Assembly: GCA_039029535.1 (NCBI GenBank)
Contig: JBCCFW010000001.1
Location: 70,474 to 134,473 of the forward strand
Reading direction: 5' to 3'
Origin: JBCCFW01 sp039029535
GTDB taxonomy: Bacteria > Acidobacteriota > JBCCFW01
Length of the DNA stretch: 64,000 nt
The position numbers and the translations under genes were made by a program. Shown here one piece after another: positions 9,569 to 19,200 of this stretch (positions are counted from its first letter, which is position 1; the number at the start of each line of letters is the position of its first letter). The notes beneath the pieces were generated by a model. It searched no databases. It worked only from the letters and a program-made list of their open reading frames with translations, and was not told the origin of the DNA.

Positions 9569-11971
9569 ATGGGGAAGCGGTGGATGACTTGGGTGGCTCT
9601 CGTCTCGATCTCGTGCCTCGGGCTGAACGCCCGGGCGCAGGAGACCTGCGACGACGGTGCGGATGACGATGGTGACGGGCTGATCGATTGCTTCGACCCC
9701 GACTGTCACGACGACAGCGTGGCTTGCGGCGAGTCGTTCGTGACATCGGGTCCCGAGACCGTGGACTGCGGGCCGCGTCCGCTGGCGCTCCAAGAACTGT
9801 GGCGAGTACCCGGGAGTCAGTTCCTGACGGTGCTGGTCGGTGACATCGACGGGGACTCCGAGACGGAGGTGTTCGTCGGGGAGCCGGAGCTCGCGGTTCA
9901 CGACGGACGAACGGGAGCCCTCGAGGGCAGGGTGCTGCCCGGCACCGACACGGTCGGCGGCTCGTTCAGCATGGGCGACGTCGACCTGGACGGCACGGTC
10001 GAGATCTTTGGCGGGAGCCACGGCGTCAACACGGTGGGAGCGGAGCCCCATGACAACTCCCTCGCGCGCTACGAGCACGACCTCAGCGTCTCGTACCTGC
10101 GTGCGCCCAGGATCGCCTCCACCTTCTCGGTGCCGCCGCTGGGCCTGGCCGACCTCGACCACGACGGGTTCCCCGAGCTCCAGCAGGTCGGGGCCCTTCG
10201 CGACCCCGTCGACGGAGCCCTGTTGCTCGACCTGCGGCCGGACTTCCTCTTCGACAGCCTGCCGTTCAGCGCCAACGCGCTGGCGGTGGACCTGCTCCCC
10301 GACGGGGCTTGCGCGACCTGCGCAGGGTTGGAAGTGACCACCGGGAACCGCGTGTACGGGGTCGACCTCGCCACGGCGACCTGGGAGCTCGCCGCCGAGC
10401 TGAGCGACGTGCCTGGCTCTCCGAGTGGAATGGGGCCCTTCGCGGTGGCGGACTGGAACGGCGACCAGGCCCTCGACATCATCCTCGCTCGATCTCGGAC
10501 TGCGATCCGTGACGAGGACAGCACCGTGAACGTGTGGGATCCACGAACGCAGCGGCGGCTCGTCACCGAGCACGTGGGCGCCCCGACCGACCACGTCGAC
10601 AACACGCCGCTGGTCGCCGACCTCGACGGTGACTGTGAGCCGGAGCTCGTCCTGCTCGTCACCCAGCCGTTTCCCGACACCCGAGCCGTCCTGCGCGTGC
10701 TCGACAACGACCTGTCCGTCGTGCGCGAGATCCCGAACGAGGAGAACTCCGACTGGAGCTCGGCGGTCGCCTTCGACTTCGACGCAGATGGAAGCCCGGA
10801 GATCGTTCATCGCGGCACGGAGTACCTGCGGATCTTCAGCGCCCTCGACGGCAGCGTCCGGGCGGAGGTCCCCTGTCGCTCCGGCACGGCGCAGTTCGAG
10901 CGAGTCGTCATTGCCGACGTCGATGACGACGGTCAGGCCGACCTCCTTGCCGGTTGCCTGGACGAAGTCGTCGCCTGGACGATCGTCGACGCGCCCCCGG
11001 CACGACGGGTCGACAACCAGTTCCATTACTTCAACGTGAACGTCGAGGACGATCTCACCATTCCCCGCGTGCAGCAGGAGCACTCGGTGGCCGGTCTCCA
11101 TGCCTCGCTCGACTCCTTCCTCCAGCAGAGCACGCTTCTCCATCAGGGACGACCCGCCAGCGACTGGTGCGCCGGCGATCCGCTCATCGCCGTGGCCGAC
11201 GTCGTGACTCCCTGCGCCGTCTTGCCGGTCGTGCTCGACGCGTCGGCGTCGTCCGGTTGCCCGGGCCTGCGCAGCTATCGCTGGCTCGACGAGACCGGTG
11301 CCGTGGCCTGCGACTGGTCGCCGAGTCCGACCTGCGAGGTCACGGCGTCCGGGCGCTACACGGTCGAGGTCGCTTGTAGCGGCGACAGGAATTGCTCGTC
11401 GTCGGCCAACGTGTCGTTCGCCATCCGCGCTGCGGCGATCGAGGCGGGTCCCGACCTGGAGGTCTGCCCGGGTCAGTCGGTCGTGCTGCGCGGCCGCGTG
11501 CTCGCCGACTGTCCCGACCCTCGCTACGAGTGGAGAGACGCCAGCGGAGTGCTGCGTCCCTTCGATCGCGATCCGAGCCTCGCGATCACGCCCCTCGCGT
11601 CGCGCAGCTACACGCTGGTCGTCGATTGCGGCGCTTGTCTCGTCGAGGACACGCTCCGGGTCGAGCTGGCTGCGTCCGACCTCACCATGCCGTTCGGTGC
11701 CCACCTTCGCGCCACCGGTGGAACGCTCAGCTCGGTCGACTTCGTTTGGCCGGGGGCCCGCCCTTCGGCGGTCGGCGAGCATCTCCACGTCTACCGCGCG
11801 GAGCGGGCACGAGGCCCCTTCCGGCTGGTGGCGCCCACGGGCCACCCGCACGCCGACCTCGGCGGCGGCTGGTCCGACGTCGACGCGGCCGCGCCGCTGC
11901 TGTTCTACGACCTGCGACGCGCCAACTGCCTCGAGGAGATCAGCGCCTCTCCGTGGAGGGCCTTGCCCTAG
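9569..11971 (+). CDS. Secreted FG-GAP/VCBS repeat protein with MopE-like motif, copy 2
   Basis: 800 residues and collinear with the preceding gene over its whole length: signal peptide, CDDGADDDGDGLIDCFDPDC motif, six or seven FG-GAP loops (VGDIDGDSETEVF, MGDVDLDGTVEIF, ADLDHDGFPEL, ADVDDDGQADLL), two Cys-paired Ig-like domains and the Fn3-like tail FYDLRRANCLEEISASPW. The leader GACGGAGGTCnGCG before ATGGGGAAGCGG is shared with copy 1, so the duplication included the ribosome binding site. One small indel (DEDS, around residue 315) separates the propeller parts. The function is unknown; extracellular location and Ca binding are inferred from domain type. Confidence 0.82.
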   Translation: MGKRWMTWVALVSISCLGLNARAQETCDDGADDDGDGLIDCFDPDCHDDSVACGESFVTSGPETVDCGPRPLALQELWRVPGSQFLTVLVGDIDGDSETEVFVGEPELAVHDGRTGALEGRVLPGTDTVGGSFSMGDVDLDGTVEIFGGSHGVNTVGAEPHDNSLARYEHDLSVSYLRAPRIASTFSVPPLGLADLDHDGFPELQQVGALRDPVDGALLLDLRPDFLFDSLPFSANALAVDLLPDGACATCAGLEVTTGNRVYGVDLATATWELAAELSDVPGSPSGMGPFAVADWNGDQALDIILARSRTAIRDEDSTVNVWDPRTQRRLVTEHVGAPTDHVDNTPLVADLDGDCEPELVLLVTQPFPDTRAVLRVLDNDLSVVREIPNEENSDWSSAVAFDFDADGSPEIVHRGTEYLRIFSALDGSVRAEVPCRSGTAQFERVVIADVDDDGQADLLAGCLDEVVAWTIVDAPPARRVDNQFHYFNVNVEDDLTIPRVQQEHSVAGLHASLDSFLQQSTLLHQGRPASDWCAGDPLIAVADVVTPCAVLPVVLDASASSGCPGLRSYRWLDETGAVACDWSPSPTCEVTASGRYTVEVACSGDRNCSSSANVSFAIRAAAIEAGPDLEVCPGQSVVLRGRVLADCPDPRYEWRDASGVLRPFDRDPSLAITPLASRSYTLVVDCGACLVEDTLRVELAASDLTMPFGAHLRATGGTLSSVDFVWPGARPSAVGEHLHVYRAERARGPFRLVAPTGHPHADLGGGWSDVDAAAPLLFYDLRRANCLEEISASPWRALP

Positions 11972-12107
11972 GCGGGCTCGAAAACTGTCCGTTCCCGGCC
12001 ACCTTCCAAGCGCGCGCTTGCCCTGACCACGGGGCTGCGCGAGACTGCGGGCAGGCTCTCCGGGCGGGCCCGCTCGGGTCGTGGCGGAGGGCGATGGAGC
12101 ACGCCCC

Positions 12108-14339
12108 GTGAGCGAAGCCAGCACTCTCCGCCTGAAGGTCGCCCCGCCCAAGCAGCAGGACGTCGGCAAGGGCCTCATCCGCATCCCCGACGAGGCGCTC
12201 GCCGCGCTGGGCATCGAGCCCGGGGCCGTCCTCGAGGTCAAGGGCAAGCGGGTGACGGCGGCCACGGTCGCGCCGGCCTACCCCGATGACAAGGGCATCG
12301 AGGTCGCGCGCCTGGACGGTCTCGTCCGCGGCAACGCGGGCGTCGGCCTGGGCGACACGGTCGAGCTCTCGGTGGCCGAGTGGAAGCCGGCCCGCAAGAT
12401 CGTCGTCGCTCCTGCTCGCGAGGGGCTGCGCTTGCGCGGCACGGGGGAGGCACTTCGGCCGACCCTGCTCCACCGACCGGTGGTCGTCGGCGACGTGCTC
12501 TCGACCTCGGTGGCACGCTCGCCGGCCGGTGCGCCCGACGGCACCTTCCCGGCCCAGCCCTTCGCCCTCATGGAGATCCGCCTCGCGGTGACGGCGACGA
12601 ACCCCAAGGGGATCGTCCGGGTCACCGAGGAGACTGAGATCGAGCTGCTCCCGGAGCACTCGGAGGCACCGACGGCTGGCACCGAGGTCACCTACGACGA
12701 CCTCGGCGGCATCCAGCACGTGGTCGAGAAGGTGCGGGAGATGATCGAGCTCCCGCTCAAGCACCCCGAGCTCTTCGACCGCCTCGGCATCGACCCACCC
12801 AGGGGCGTGTTGCTCCACGGACCTCCGGGCACCGGCAAGACCCTGCTGGCCAAGGCGGTGGCCAACGAGTCGGACGCGCGCTTCCACGTCATCAATGGGC
12901 CCGAGATCATGGGCAGCCAGTACGGCGAGTCCGAGTCCCGGCTCCGGGAGGTCTTCGCCGAGGCGGAGAAGGATGCGCCGTCGATCCTGTTCATCGACGA
13001 GCTCGACTCCATCGCCCCGAAGCGGGCCCAGGTCTCGGGTGAGGTCGAGCGTCGCATCGTCGCGCAGCTCCTCACCCTGATGGACGGGATGCGAGCGGAC
13101 CGCACGATCATCGTCATCGGCGCGACCAACCGTGTCGACGCCATCGACGAGGCCCTGCGTCGGCCAGGCCGCTTCGACCGCGAGATCGAGGTCGGCATCC
13201 CCGACCGTGACGGCCGGCTCGAGATCCTCCACATCCACACCCGCGGCATGCCGCTCGGGAACGACGTCGACCTCGAGCACTTCGCCGAACAGACCCGGGG
13301 TTACACGGGCTCGGACATCGCGGCTCTCGCCAAGGAGGCGGCGCTGGCGACCCTGCGTCGGTTGCTGCCGAACATCGATCTCGACGCCGACAGCATCCCT
13401 GCCGAGGTGCTCGAGAGCCTCGAGGTCACCGGCGACGACTTCAAGCAGGGGCTCAAGGAGGTCCAGCCCTCGGCGCTGCGCGAGATCCTCGTGCAGGTCC
13501 CCGACATCTCCTGGGACGAGGTCGGTGGGCTCGACGAGGTCAAGAACCGCCTCCACGAGCTGGTCGAGCTCCCGCTGGTGAAGCCCGAGAGCTTCAACCG
13601 TCTGGGCATCCGCTGCCCCAAGGGCGTGTTGCTCTACGGTCCTCCGGGGACGGGCAAGACCCTGCTCGCCAAGGCCGTCGCCAACGAGGCGGGTGCGAAC
13701 TTCCTCACCGCGAAGGGCAGCACCTTGCTGTCGAAGTGGTACGGCGAGTCGGAGCAGAAGGTGGCGGCCTTCTTCCGTCGGGCGCGTCAGGTGGCACCGG
13801 CCATCTTGTTCTTCGACGAGCTCGATTCGCTCGCGCCCGTGCGCGACGGTGGTCCCGGCAGCCACGAGGCGACCGAGCGCATCGTCAACCAGTTCCTCGC
13901 CGAGATGGACGGCATGGAGGAGCTGCGTGGCGTGGCGATCCTCGGGGCCACCAACCGTCCCGATCGCATCGATCCTGCGTTGCTGCGACCGGGACGCTTC
14001 GACGAGCTCGTGCACGTCCCCGTTCCCGACGCCGAAGCGCGGAGCGACATCTTCCGGGCCCAGGCGAAGGGGATGGCGTTGGCCAGCGACGTCGACTTCG
14101 AGCGGCTCATCGAGATCACCGAGCGCTTCACCGGTGCCGACATCGCAGCGGCCTGCATGAAGGCCGGCCTGCTCGCGATCCGTGAGAACGCCGAAGCGCG
14201 CGAGATCGGGATGGAGCACTTCTACCAGGCGATCCAGGACACGGTGCCCTCCATCACCGAGGAGGTCGAGCGGCAGTACGCGCAGCTCGAGAAGAAGGTG
14301 AAGCAGCAGTCCGTCCGCATCGGCTTCGTCGACGACTGA
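12108..14339 (+). CDS. Cdc48/VAT-like two-domain AAA+ ATPase
   Basis: 743 residues, the usual length for archaeal VAT/Cdc48. I chose GTG 12108 because GGAG lies 9 nt upstream and the N-domain then starts correctly (LRLKVAPPKQQDVGKGLIRIP). The layout is Cdc48 N-domain (about 5-85), second N-subdomain (about 95-170), D1 with Walker A GPPGTGKT (about 238) and Walker B ILFIDELDSI (about 294), and D2 with Walker A GPPGTGKT (about 511) and Walker B ILFFDELDSL (about 566). Arg-finger regions RRPGRFDREIEVG and LRPGRFDELVHVP are present. Such unfoldases extract and unfold proteins, often feeding a protease. No proteasome or ubiquitin-like gene is nearby; clpP lies 45 kb away. Confidence 0.93.
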   Translation: MSEASTLRLKVAPPKQQDVGKGLIRIPDEALAALGIEPGAVLEVKGKRVTAATVAPAYPDDKGIEVARLDGLVRGNAGVGLGDTVELSVAEWKPARKIVVAPAREGLRLRGTGEALRPTLLHRPVVVGDVLSTSVARSPAGAPDGTFPAQPFALMEIRLAVTATNPKGIVRVTEETEIELLPEHSEAPTAGTEVTYDDLGGIQHVVEKVREMIELPLKHPELFDRLGIDPPRGVLLHGPPGTGKTLLAKAVANESDARFHVINGPEIMGSQYGESESRLREVFAEAEKDAPSILFIDELDSIAPKRAQVSGEVERRIVAQLLTLMDGMRADRTIIVIGATNRVDAIDEALRRPGRFDREIEVGIPDRDGRLEILHIHTRGMPLGNDVDLEHFAEQTRGYTGSDIAALAKEAALATLRRLLPNIDLDADSIPAEVLESLEVTGDDFKQGLKEVQPSALREILVQVPDISWDEVGGLDEVKNRLHELVELPLVKPESFNRLGIRCPKGVLLYGPPGTGKTLLAKAVANEAGANFLTAKGSTLLSKWYGESEQKVAAFFRRARQVAPAILFFDELDSLAPVRDGGPGSHEATERIVNQFLAEMDGMEELRGVAILGATNRPDRIDPALLRPGRFDELVHVPVPDAEARSDIFRAQAKGMALASDVDFERLIEITERFTGADIAAACMKAGLLAIRENAEAREIGMEHFYQAIQDTVPSITEEVERQYAQLEKKVKQQSVRIGFVDD

Positions 14340-14664
14340 CGGGCGTGGCGGCACGCCGTCTCCAAGCCTTCGCCATCGACTCGCACTCCTCGCCTACTGG
14401 TGTAGGCGTCGTCGCACTCGCTCGGCTCATGCTCGGATCCGGCGCACCGGCACTGCCCGCAGTCCTCTGATGCGATGCCGGTGATCTTGGGGGTGGTCAC
14501 TTTTCCGTGACCCTCGGTGACAGCGGACTGCGTGACTACTTCACGACGGGCGATCGCGCCGACTCGGTGCGGCCCGTCGCTCGAACGAGTCACCCGTCGG
14601 TTCGTCTCACGCATGAGACGGCCGACCTCCTTCCGGCCAGCGCCGGCACCGAGGTCCGTCCACC
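14340..14664 (+). other. 325-bp intergenic region with two hairpins, probable promoter/leader of the collagen-like gene
   Basis: No convincing gene. GGTCAC/GTGACC (14495-14500/14507-14512) is a short stem followed by no T-run and could end the ATPase transcript. CGTCTCA/TGAGACG (14603-14609/14614-14620) is a 7-bp stem with a 4-nt loop about 45 bp before the next start, likely in its 5' leader. I see no strong -35/-10 pair. Confidence 0.35.
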
Positions 14665-16170
14665 ATGCCCTCCCTTCCTGCACCGCGATCCCTCCCTGCG
14701 AGCTCGTTGCTCGTCCTCTTCGCCATGGTCCTGAGCGTGACGTCATCGGCGTCGGCCGCCCCCTGTGGCAGCCGCGCCTTCGACGAGCTGAGCGTCGGCG
14801 AAATCGTCAACACTCAGATCCCAGGCCTGGATGTCTGGGGAGGCGGCCTCGACGTCGTCGCCTTCGACACCGGAGCCCCCTCGTGTGGTGACTCCGATCT
14901 CGAGACCCCCGGCCACGGCACCGGCAACATCTGGCCCCAGGGGCTGGTCCTCGTCCTGCAAGAGCCGGACAGCGCCTGCGTGCCCGACGACGCCGGGGAC
15001 GGCGGCACGATCACCTTCACCTACGACGAGCCCAACGACCTCCAGTGGCTCGGCATCCTCGACGCCGAAGAGGGGGGCTTCATCCAGGGCTGGGACGACG
15101 CGGGAGAGCTCCTCGTCGCCGCGCCCATCGGTTCCTTCGGCGACAACGGCCTGCAGCGCATCGAGCTCGACGTCCGTGACCTGAAGACCCTCGAGGTCGT
15201 GCTCGAAGGGAGCGGCGCGGTGACCGAGCTGGCCTGCATCCCGCTGCCGATCGGTCCGGAGGGTCCGCAGGGGCCGGCCGGTCCGACGGGTCCGCAGGGA
15301 CCCACCGGTGAGACCGGTGCGCAGGGGCCCGTGGGTGAGCAGGGTCCGACGGGACCCGTCGGCCCTCAGGGGCCTGCCGGTGCCCAAGGGCCGCAGGGCG
15401 AGCAGGGTGAGACCGGACCGCAGGGTCCTCAGGGGCCGGTGGGTGCGACGGGAGCGCAGGGCCCCGCTGGCGCGCAGGGACCGACGGGTCCGGCCGGTGC
15501 GCAGGGGCCGCAAGGAGAGCAGGGCGCAACGGGTGCCCAGGGACCCGCCGGTCCGTCGGGACCCCAAGGCCCCGCCGGCGCTCAGGGCCCATCAGGTCCC
15601 GCCGGTGCGACCGGTGCGACCGGTGTGCAGGGCCCCGCCGGGCCGCAGGGCCCCGAAGGTGACCAGGGGCCGCAGGGTCCGACGGGTCCGCAGGGTCCTG
15701 CGGGCATCGGCTTCTCCGATGGGCCGCAGTACACCAGCCTCGGCGCCGGCTCGTTCCAACCCCGTACGAACAACGCGACCATGGAGAGTCCGTCGCCCAA
15801 CACCGGTGCGACCTGGCTGGTCACCGGCGGCGACCCCGTCCTGGTGGCGGGCGTGAACCTCCCCAATGGCGTCACCATCACGCGGATGACCGCCTACGTG
15901 CGCGACGTCAGCAGCGTGAACCTGCGGGTCCGTCTCCGACGTCGACCGTTCAACGGCAGCGGCTACAGCACCCTGGCCTCCGTGAAGTACACGGGCTCGG
16001 CGGGCTACGCGTCCTCCACGGACACCACCATCAGCAACGCGACCGTGAACAACCAGTCGTACTCGTACACCATCGAGGCCACCGCGGCCGACAGCATCGG
16101 AGACCAGTGGCCGATCCTCCCGGACACGCTCGGCCTGATGAGCGTGCGCATCCGGTGGGAGTACCCCTGA
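14665..16170 (+). CDS. Secreted collagen-like protein
   Basis: 501 residues. A signal peptide (about residues 1-31, ending ASAA) is followed by a globular N-domain of about 160 residues with several Cys (CGSRAFDEL, CGDSDLETPGHGTG, CVPDDAGDGG). Next comes an uninterrupted run of 50 Gly-X-Y triplets (residues 197-346), then a 150-residue C-terminal domain rich in beta-type sequence. Bacterial collagen-like proteins form surface triple helices and usually carry a trimerising globular domain; either flank could do this. The ribosome binding site (GAGG) is about 10 nt from the ATG. The gene is transcribed alone and ends at a strong bidirectional hairpin. Confidence 0.85.
   Translation: MPSLPAPRSLPASSLLVLFAMVLSVTSSASAAPCGSRAFDELSVGEIVNTQIPGLDVWGGGLDVVAFDTGAPSCGDSDLETPGHGTGNIWPQGLVLVLQEPDSACVPDDAGDGGTITFTYDEPNDLQWLGILDAEEGGFIQGWDDAGELLVAAPIGSFGDNGLQRIELDVRDLKTLEVVLEGSGAVTELACIPLPIGPEGPQGPAGPTGPQGPTGETGAQGPVGEQGPTGPVGPQGPAGAQGPQGEQGETGPQGPQGPVGATGAQGPAGAQGPTGPAGAQGPQGEQGATGAQGPAGPSGPQGPAGAQGPSGPAGATGATGVQGPAGPQGPEGDQGPQGPTGPQGPAGIGFSDGPQYTSLGAGSFQPRTNNATMESPSPNTGATWLVTGGDPVLVAGVNLPNGVTITRMTAYVRDVSSVNLRVRLRRRPFNGSGYSTLASVKYTGSAGYASSTDTTISNATVNNQSYSYTIEATAADSIGDQWPILPDTLGLMSVRIRWEYP
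15253..15711 (+). repeat. Collagen Gly-X-Y triplet repeat, 50 uninterrupted triplets plus GIG
   Basis: In-frame 9-bp-periodic sequence encoding GPQ, GPA, GPT, GAQ, GEQ, GAT and similar triplets with no interruption from residue 197. Pro is the commonest X residue. Y positions are rich in Gln, Ala and Thr, unlike animal collagens, which use hydroxyproline. The tract is prone to length change by slippage. Confidence 0.95.
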
Positions 16171-16190
16171 GCCTCCGTCCTGCCTGAGCA

Positions 16191-16221
16191 ACCGTCGGCG
16201 CGTCGAGGGCGCGCCGACGGT
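16191..16221. terminator. Bidirectional terminator, 12-bp perfect stem between convergent genes
   Basis: ACCGTCGGCGCG (16191-16202) pairs perfectly with CGCGCCGACGGT (16210-16221) around a 7-nt loop. It sits in the 71-bp gap between the collagen-like gene and the convergent FG-GAP gene. No U-tract is present on either side. Confidence 0.75.
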
Positions 16222-16241
16222 GACGAGCTCGGGTCATCCCG

Positions 16242-19200
16242 TCAGGGCGAGCGCACGCCGGTCTCGTCCACGCAGTCGTTCGCGGCGACCACGCGGTAGA
16301 AGTAGACGAAGGGTCTTCGGGAGGGGCGAGGTGTTCCGTCGCGCCAGCTCGTCTCCACGTGGCCCGGCGGCGTGATGACCTCGTCGAGGTCCCAGGGCAC
16401 GATGCCCCTTCGAAGGACGTAATGGTCTTCCGGAGGTCGCGGGAGCCCGGCGTCGAGGGACCAGTCGTACGTCGCCTCGATGATGGCCGCCTCGACGTCG
16501 CCGCGGTCGCGCGCGCGGAGCGCCGGGCCGACGGGAGTGGGCACGGGCAGGTCGACCGATCCGGGACTGGCGTCCAGACGCACCGAGCACGCGTCGTTGT
16601 CCACGCGACACTGCACGGCCTCGTCGGCCTCGAGTCGCACCCAGTACTCGGTGCTCCCTTCGATGGCGTCGAGGCTGAGCGTGAGCTGCAACCACTCGTC
16701 CGCCTCGAGCGTCGGGACGAGCTCTTCGTGGAGGACCGAGCCGTCGGGTCCTCCTGCCCGCACCGTCATGCGATTCGGGCCTGGCGCCGACACGGAGCTC
16801 GCGTTGCCGATGCGGACCACGAGCTGGAGCTCGACGGCGCAGTCGGGGCCGTATCGAAGCCCCGCGTTCAGGAGCACGAGGCTGAGGTCGGGAGCCGGCA
16901 TGCCGCCGGTCGAGGGCTGGGCTCGCCAGGTGCCGTGCTCACGCCACGATCGGCCCTCGCCACCGGGACGGACCCGTCCCTCGTCGTCGACGTTGCTACG
17001 ACGATGGGCGTGCTCGTGCCAGAAGGTGTTGGTGGGGAGCCAGCCCCCCTCGGGGGTGCCGAGCACGCGCAGGCCGCGGACTTGCTCGCGCTCGGCCAGG
17101 CACCTGGGACTCCACTCACCGCAGTGGCTGAGGGGGAGGAGGATCTCGGCGCGACCGTCGGCATCGACGTCGGCCACCGTGGGCCAGTCGACGAGGGTGC
17201 CGCTCGTGCAGGGGTAGCGGACCAGCACGTCTCCGGTGCGTCCGTCGAAGATGAAGAGGTCCTTCTCGTCGCGCTGGACGATCTCGACAGCGCCGTCGCC
17301 ATCGAAGTCGAAGCCGACCGGTCCGAGGTCCCCGGTCGAGCAGTCGTCGATCGGTCGGGCCCACTTGAAGGAGCCGTCGTGCTCGAAGACCGTGAGGAAG
17401 GTCGAGTTCGTCACCGCCGTCTCCGGCAGCAGGTCGCCGTCCACGTCGGCGACGAGAAACGCCGAGTACGCCCGGTGCGAGATGCCGCCGACACCACAGC
17501 CACCCCGCGCTCCCTGTGACTGCCAGAGCAGCTCGCCCGTCTCACCGTCCAGGGCTTGAATCTCGTTGCCCGGAGTCTCGGTGAGCCCGCCCGTGCCGTT
17601 GCAGATCACCTCGGGGTAGGGATCCCCGTCGAGGTTGGCGAGGACTGCGAACGCACTGTTCTCCCAGTTCGGACGACCGCGGCTCCAGATCCGTCGGGCC
17701 GTCCAGTCCTCGTAGTCCACCCCCTTGAAGCAGGTGGCCAGCTCGAGCTCACCGTCGAGATCCAGGTCTCCGATGGCGGGCACCTTGCCATTCCAGCGGC
17801 GCAGGCCCGGGGTGAGCAGGCTGCCGTCGAGGGCGTAGATGCTCTCATTGACGAAGAGCTCCGGCTGTCCGTCGGCGTCCACGTCACCGACGGTGATGCC
17901 GATGAGCGAGGGGCTCTCCTCGGTCGGCGTGGTCCACAGCCAGCTCCCGTCGTCGTCGAGGGCGACGAGGCCTCTCCCACCCTCGCGGGTCATCGTCACG
18001 AGCTCGAGCCCGGGATCGCCGTCGAGATCGACGAGGGCCATCGTGGTGTCGAGGGACGCTTCGGGGCCCTCGGTCTGACGCCACTCGAGCTCGCCCGTCC
18101 GTCCATCGAGCACTTGCACCCGTTGGTCGTACACGAAGGCGACTTCCGGAATGCCGTCGGCATCGATGTCGCCGACCAGGGCGGCCTGAGCGACGGTGCC
18201 CTCGGTCCACTCCCACTCGGTCACGAGCTCGAACGAGGCCGGGGGTGTCACCTCGCAAGGGGGTGGGTCCGTCCAGGTGTCGTCGGAGTCGACGAGGTCG
18301 GCGCTCACCACTCCGTCCGGATCGACGACGGCGTGCACGGGTTGATCGCGATAGTCGCGTTGGCCGGTCAGCACGATCTCGAGGACGCGGGTCTCGCCGC
18401 CGCCCAGCGAGTCGACGGTGAGCCGTCCGTGCACGATGTCGCCCGGGTCCAGGGTCGCCGACGAGCCTCCCGCAGCATCGCGGAAGACCACGACCTCGAA
18501 GGGCGTGGTCACCGGCGACGTCCCGAGGTTGGTCACGACGACCTCGGCCGCGTCCAGCACGAGCGAGCGACAGTCGTCCGAGTCCGAAAGGTGGAGGCCG
18601 GTGGCGCGGAGGTCGATCCCGGGCGCGTCCGAGACGCTGCCTTGCAGGTCGATCTCGAAGGGGCCCTCCGAGCCGACGGGTCCATCGACCACGAGCAGGT
18701 ACTCACCGGCGGGGAGGGGGCCGAGGGACAGCGCCTCTTCATCGGCGTCGATGCAGTGACCCTCGTCGCAGTCGAGGAGCAGGTGCATCCGCTGACCGGG
18801 CTCGCTCGTGACGAAGCGGAGGTCCAGTACCTGCTCCGCGGGGTTGAAGATCCGGAAGACGAGCTCTCGCCCTTCGAGGCGGTCGTCGTGGCACGACAGG
18901 GTGTCGACCCCCGCGCGACCCGTGCTCGTGTCGCCGGTCAGGACGCTGCCGGGAACGGCGGGACGGGCATCGGCGCAGCTCGACGCGACACCGCAAGCGA
19001 GCTCGAGCACGACCTCCTCCGCGCCACTGCCGTCACCGTCGATCACGGCGGTGTAGAGACCGGGGGGAGCGTCGTGGAGAACGACTCGACCGGGCCCGCC
19101 GGCCAGGCAACCGGTCCCGTCCTCTCCTCGACCTCCCGGTCCGTGGAGCAGGATCCAGCGTGAGGAGTCACCGTCGTCGAGGCTCAGCTCGAGCCGTCCC

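Noticed and set aside
9563..12265. 900-residue minus-strand frame
   Set aside because: Antisense to FG-GAP copy 2 and the start of the ATPase gene. A similar shadow lies under copy 1, as expected from duplicated DNA.
11940..14354. 804-residue open frame on the minus strand
   Set aside because: It is antisense to the Cdc48-like ATPase, which has all expected motifs. The antisense product is Arg/Glu/Val-rich low-complexity text typical of GC-rich shadow frames.
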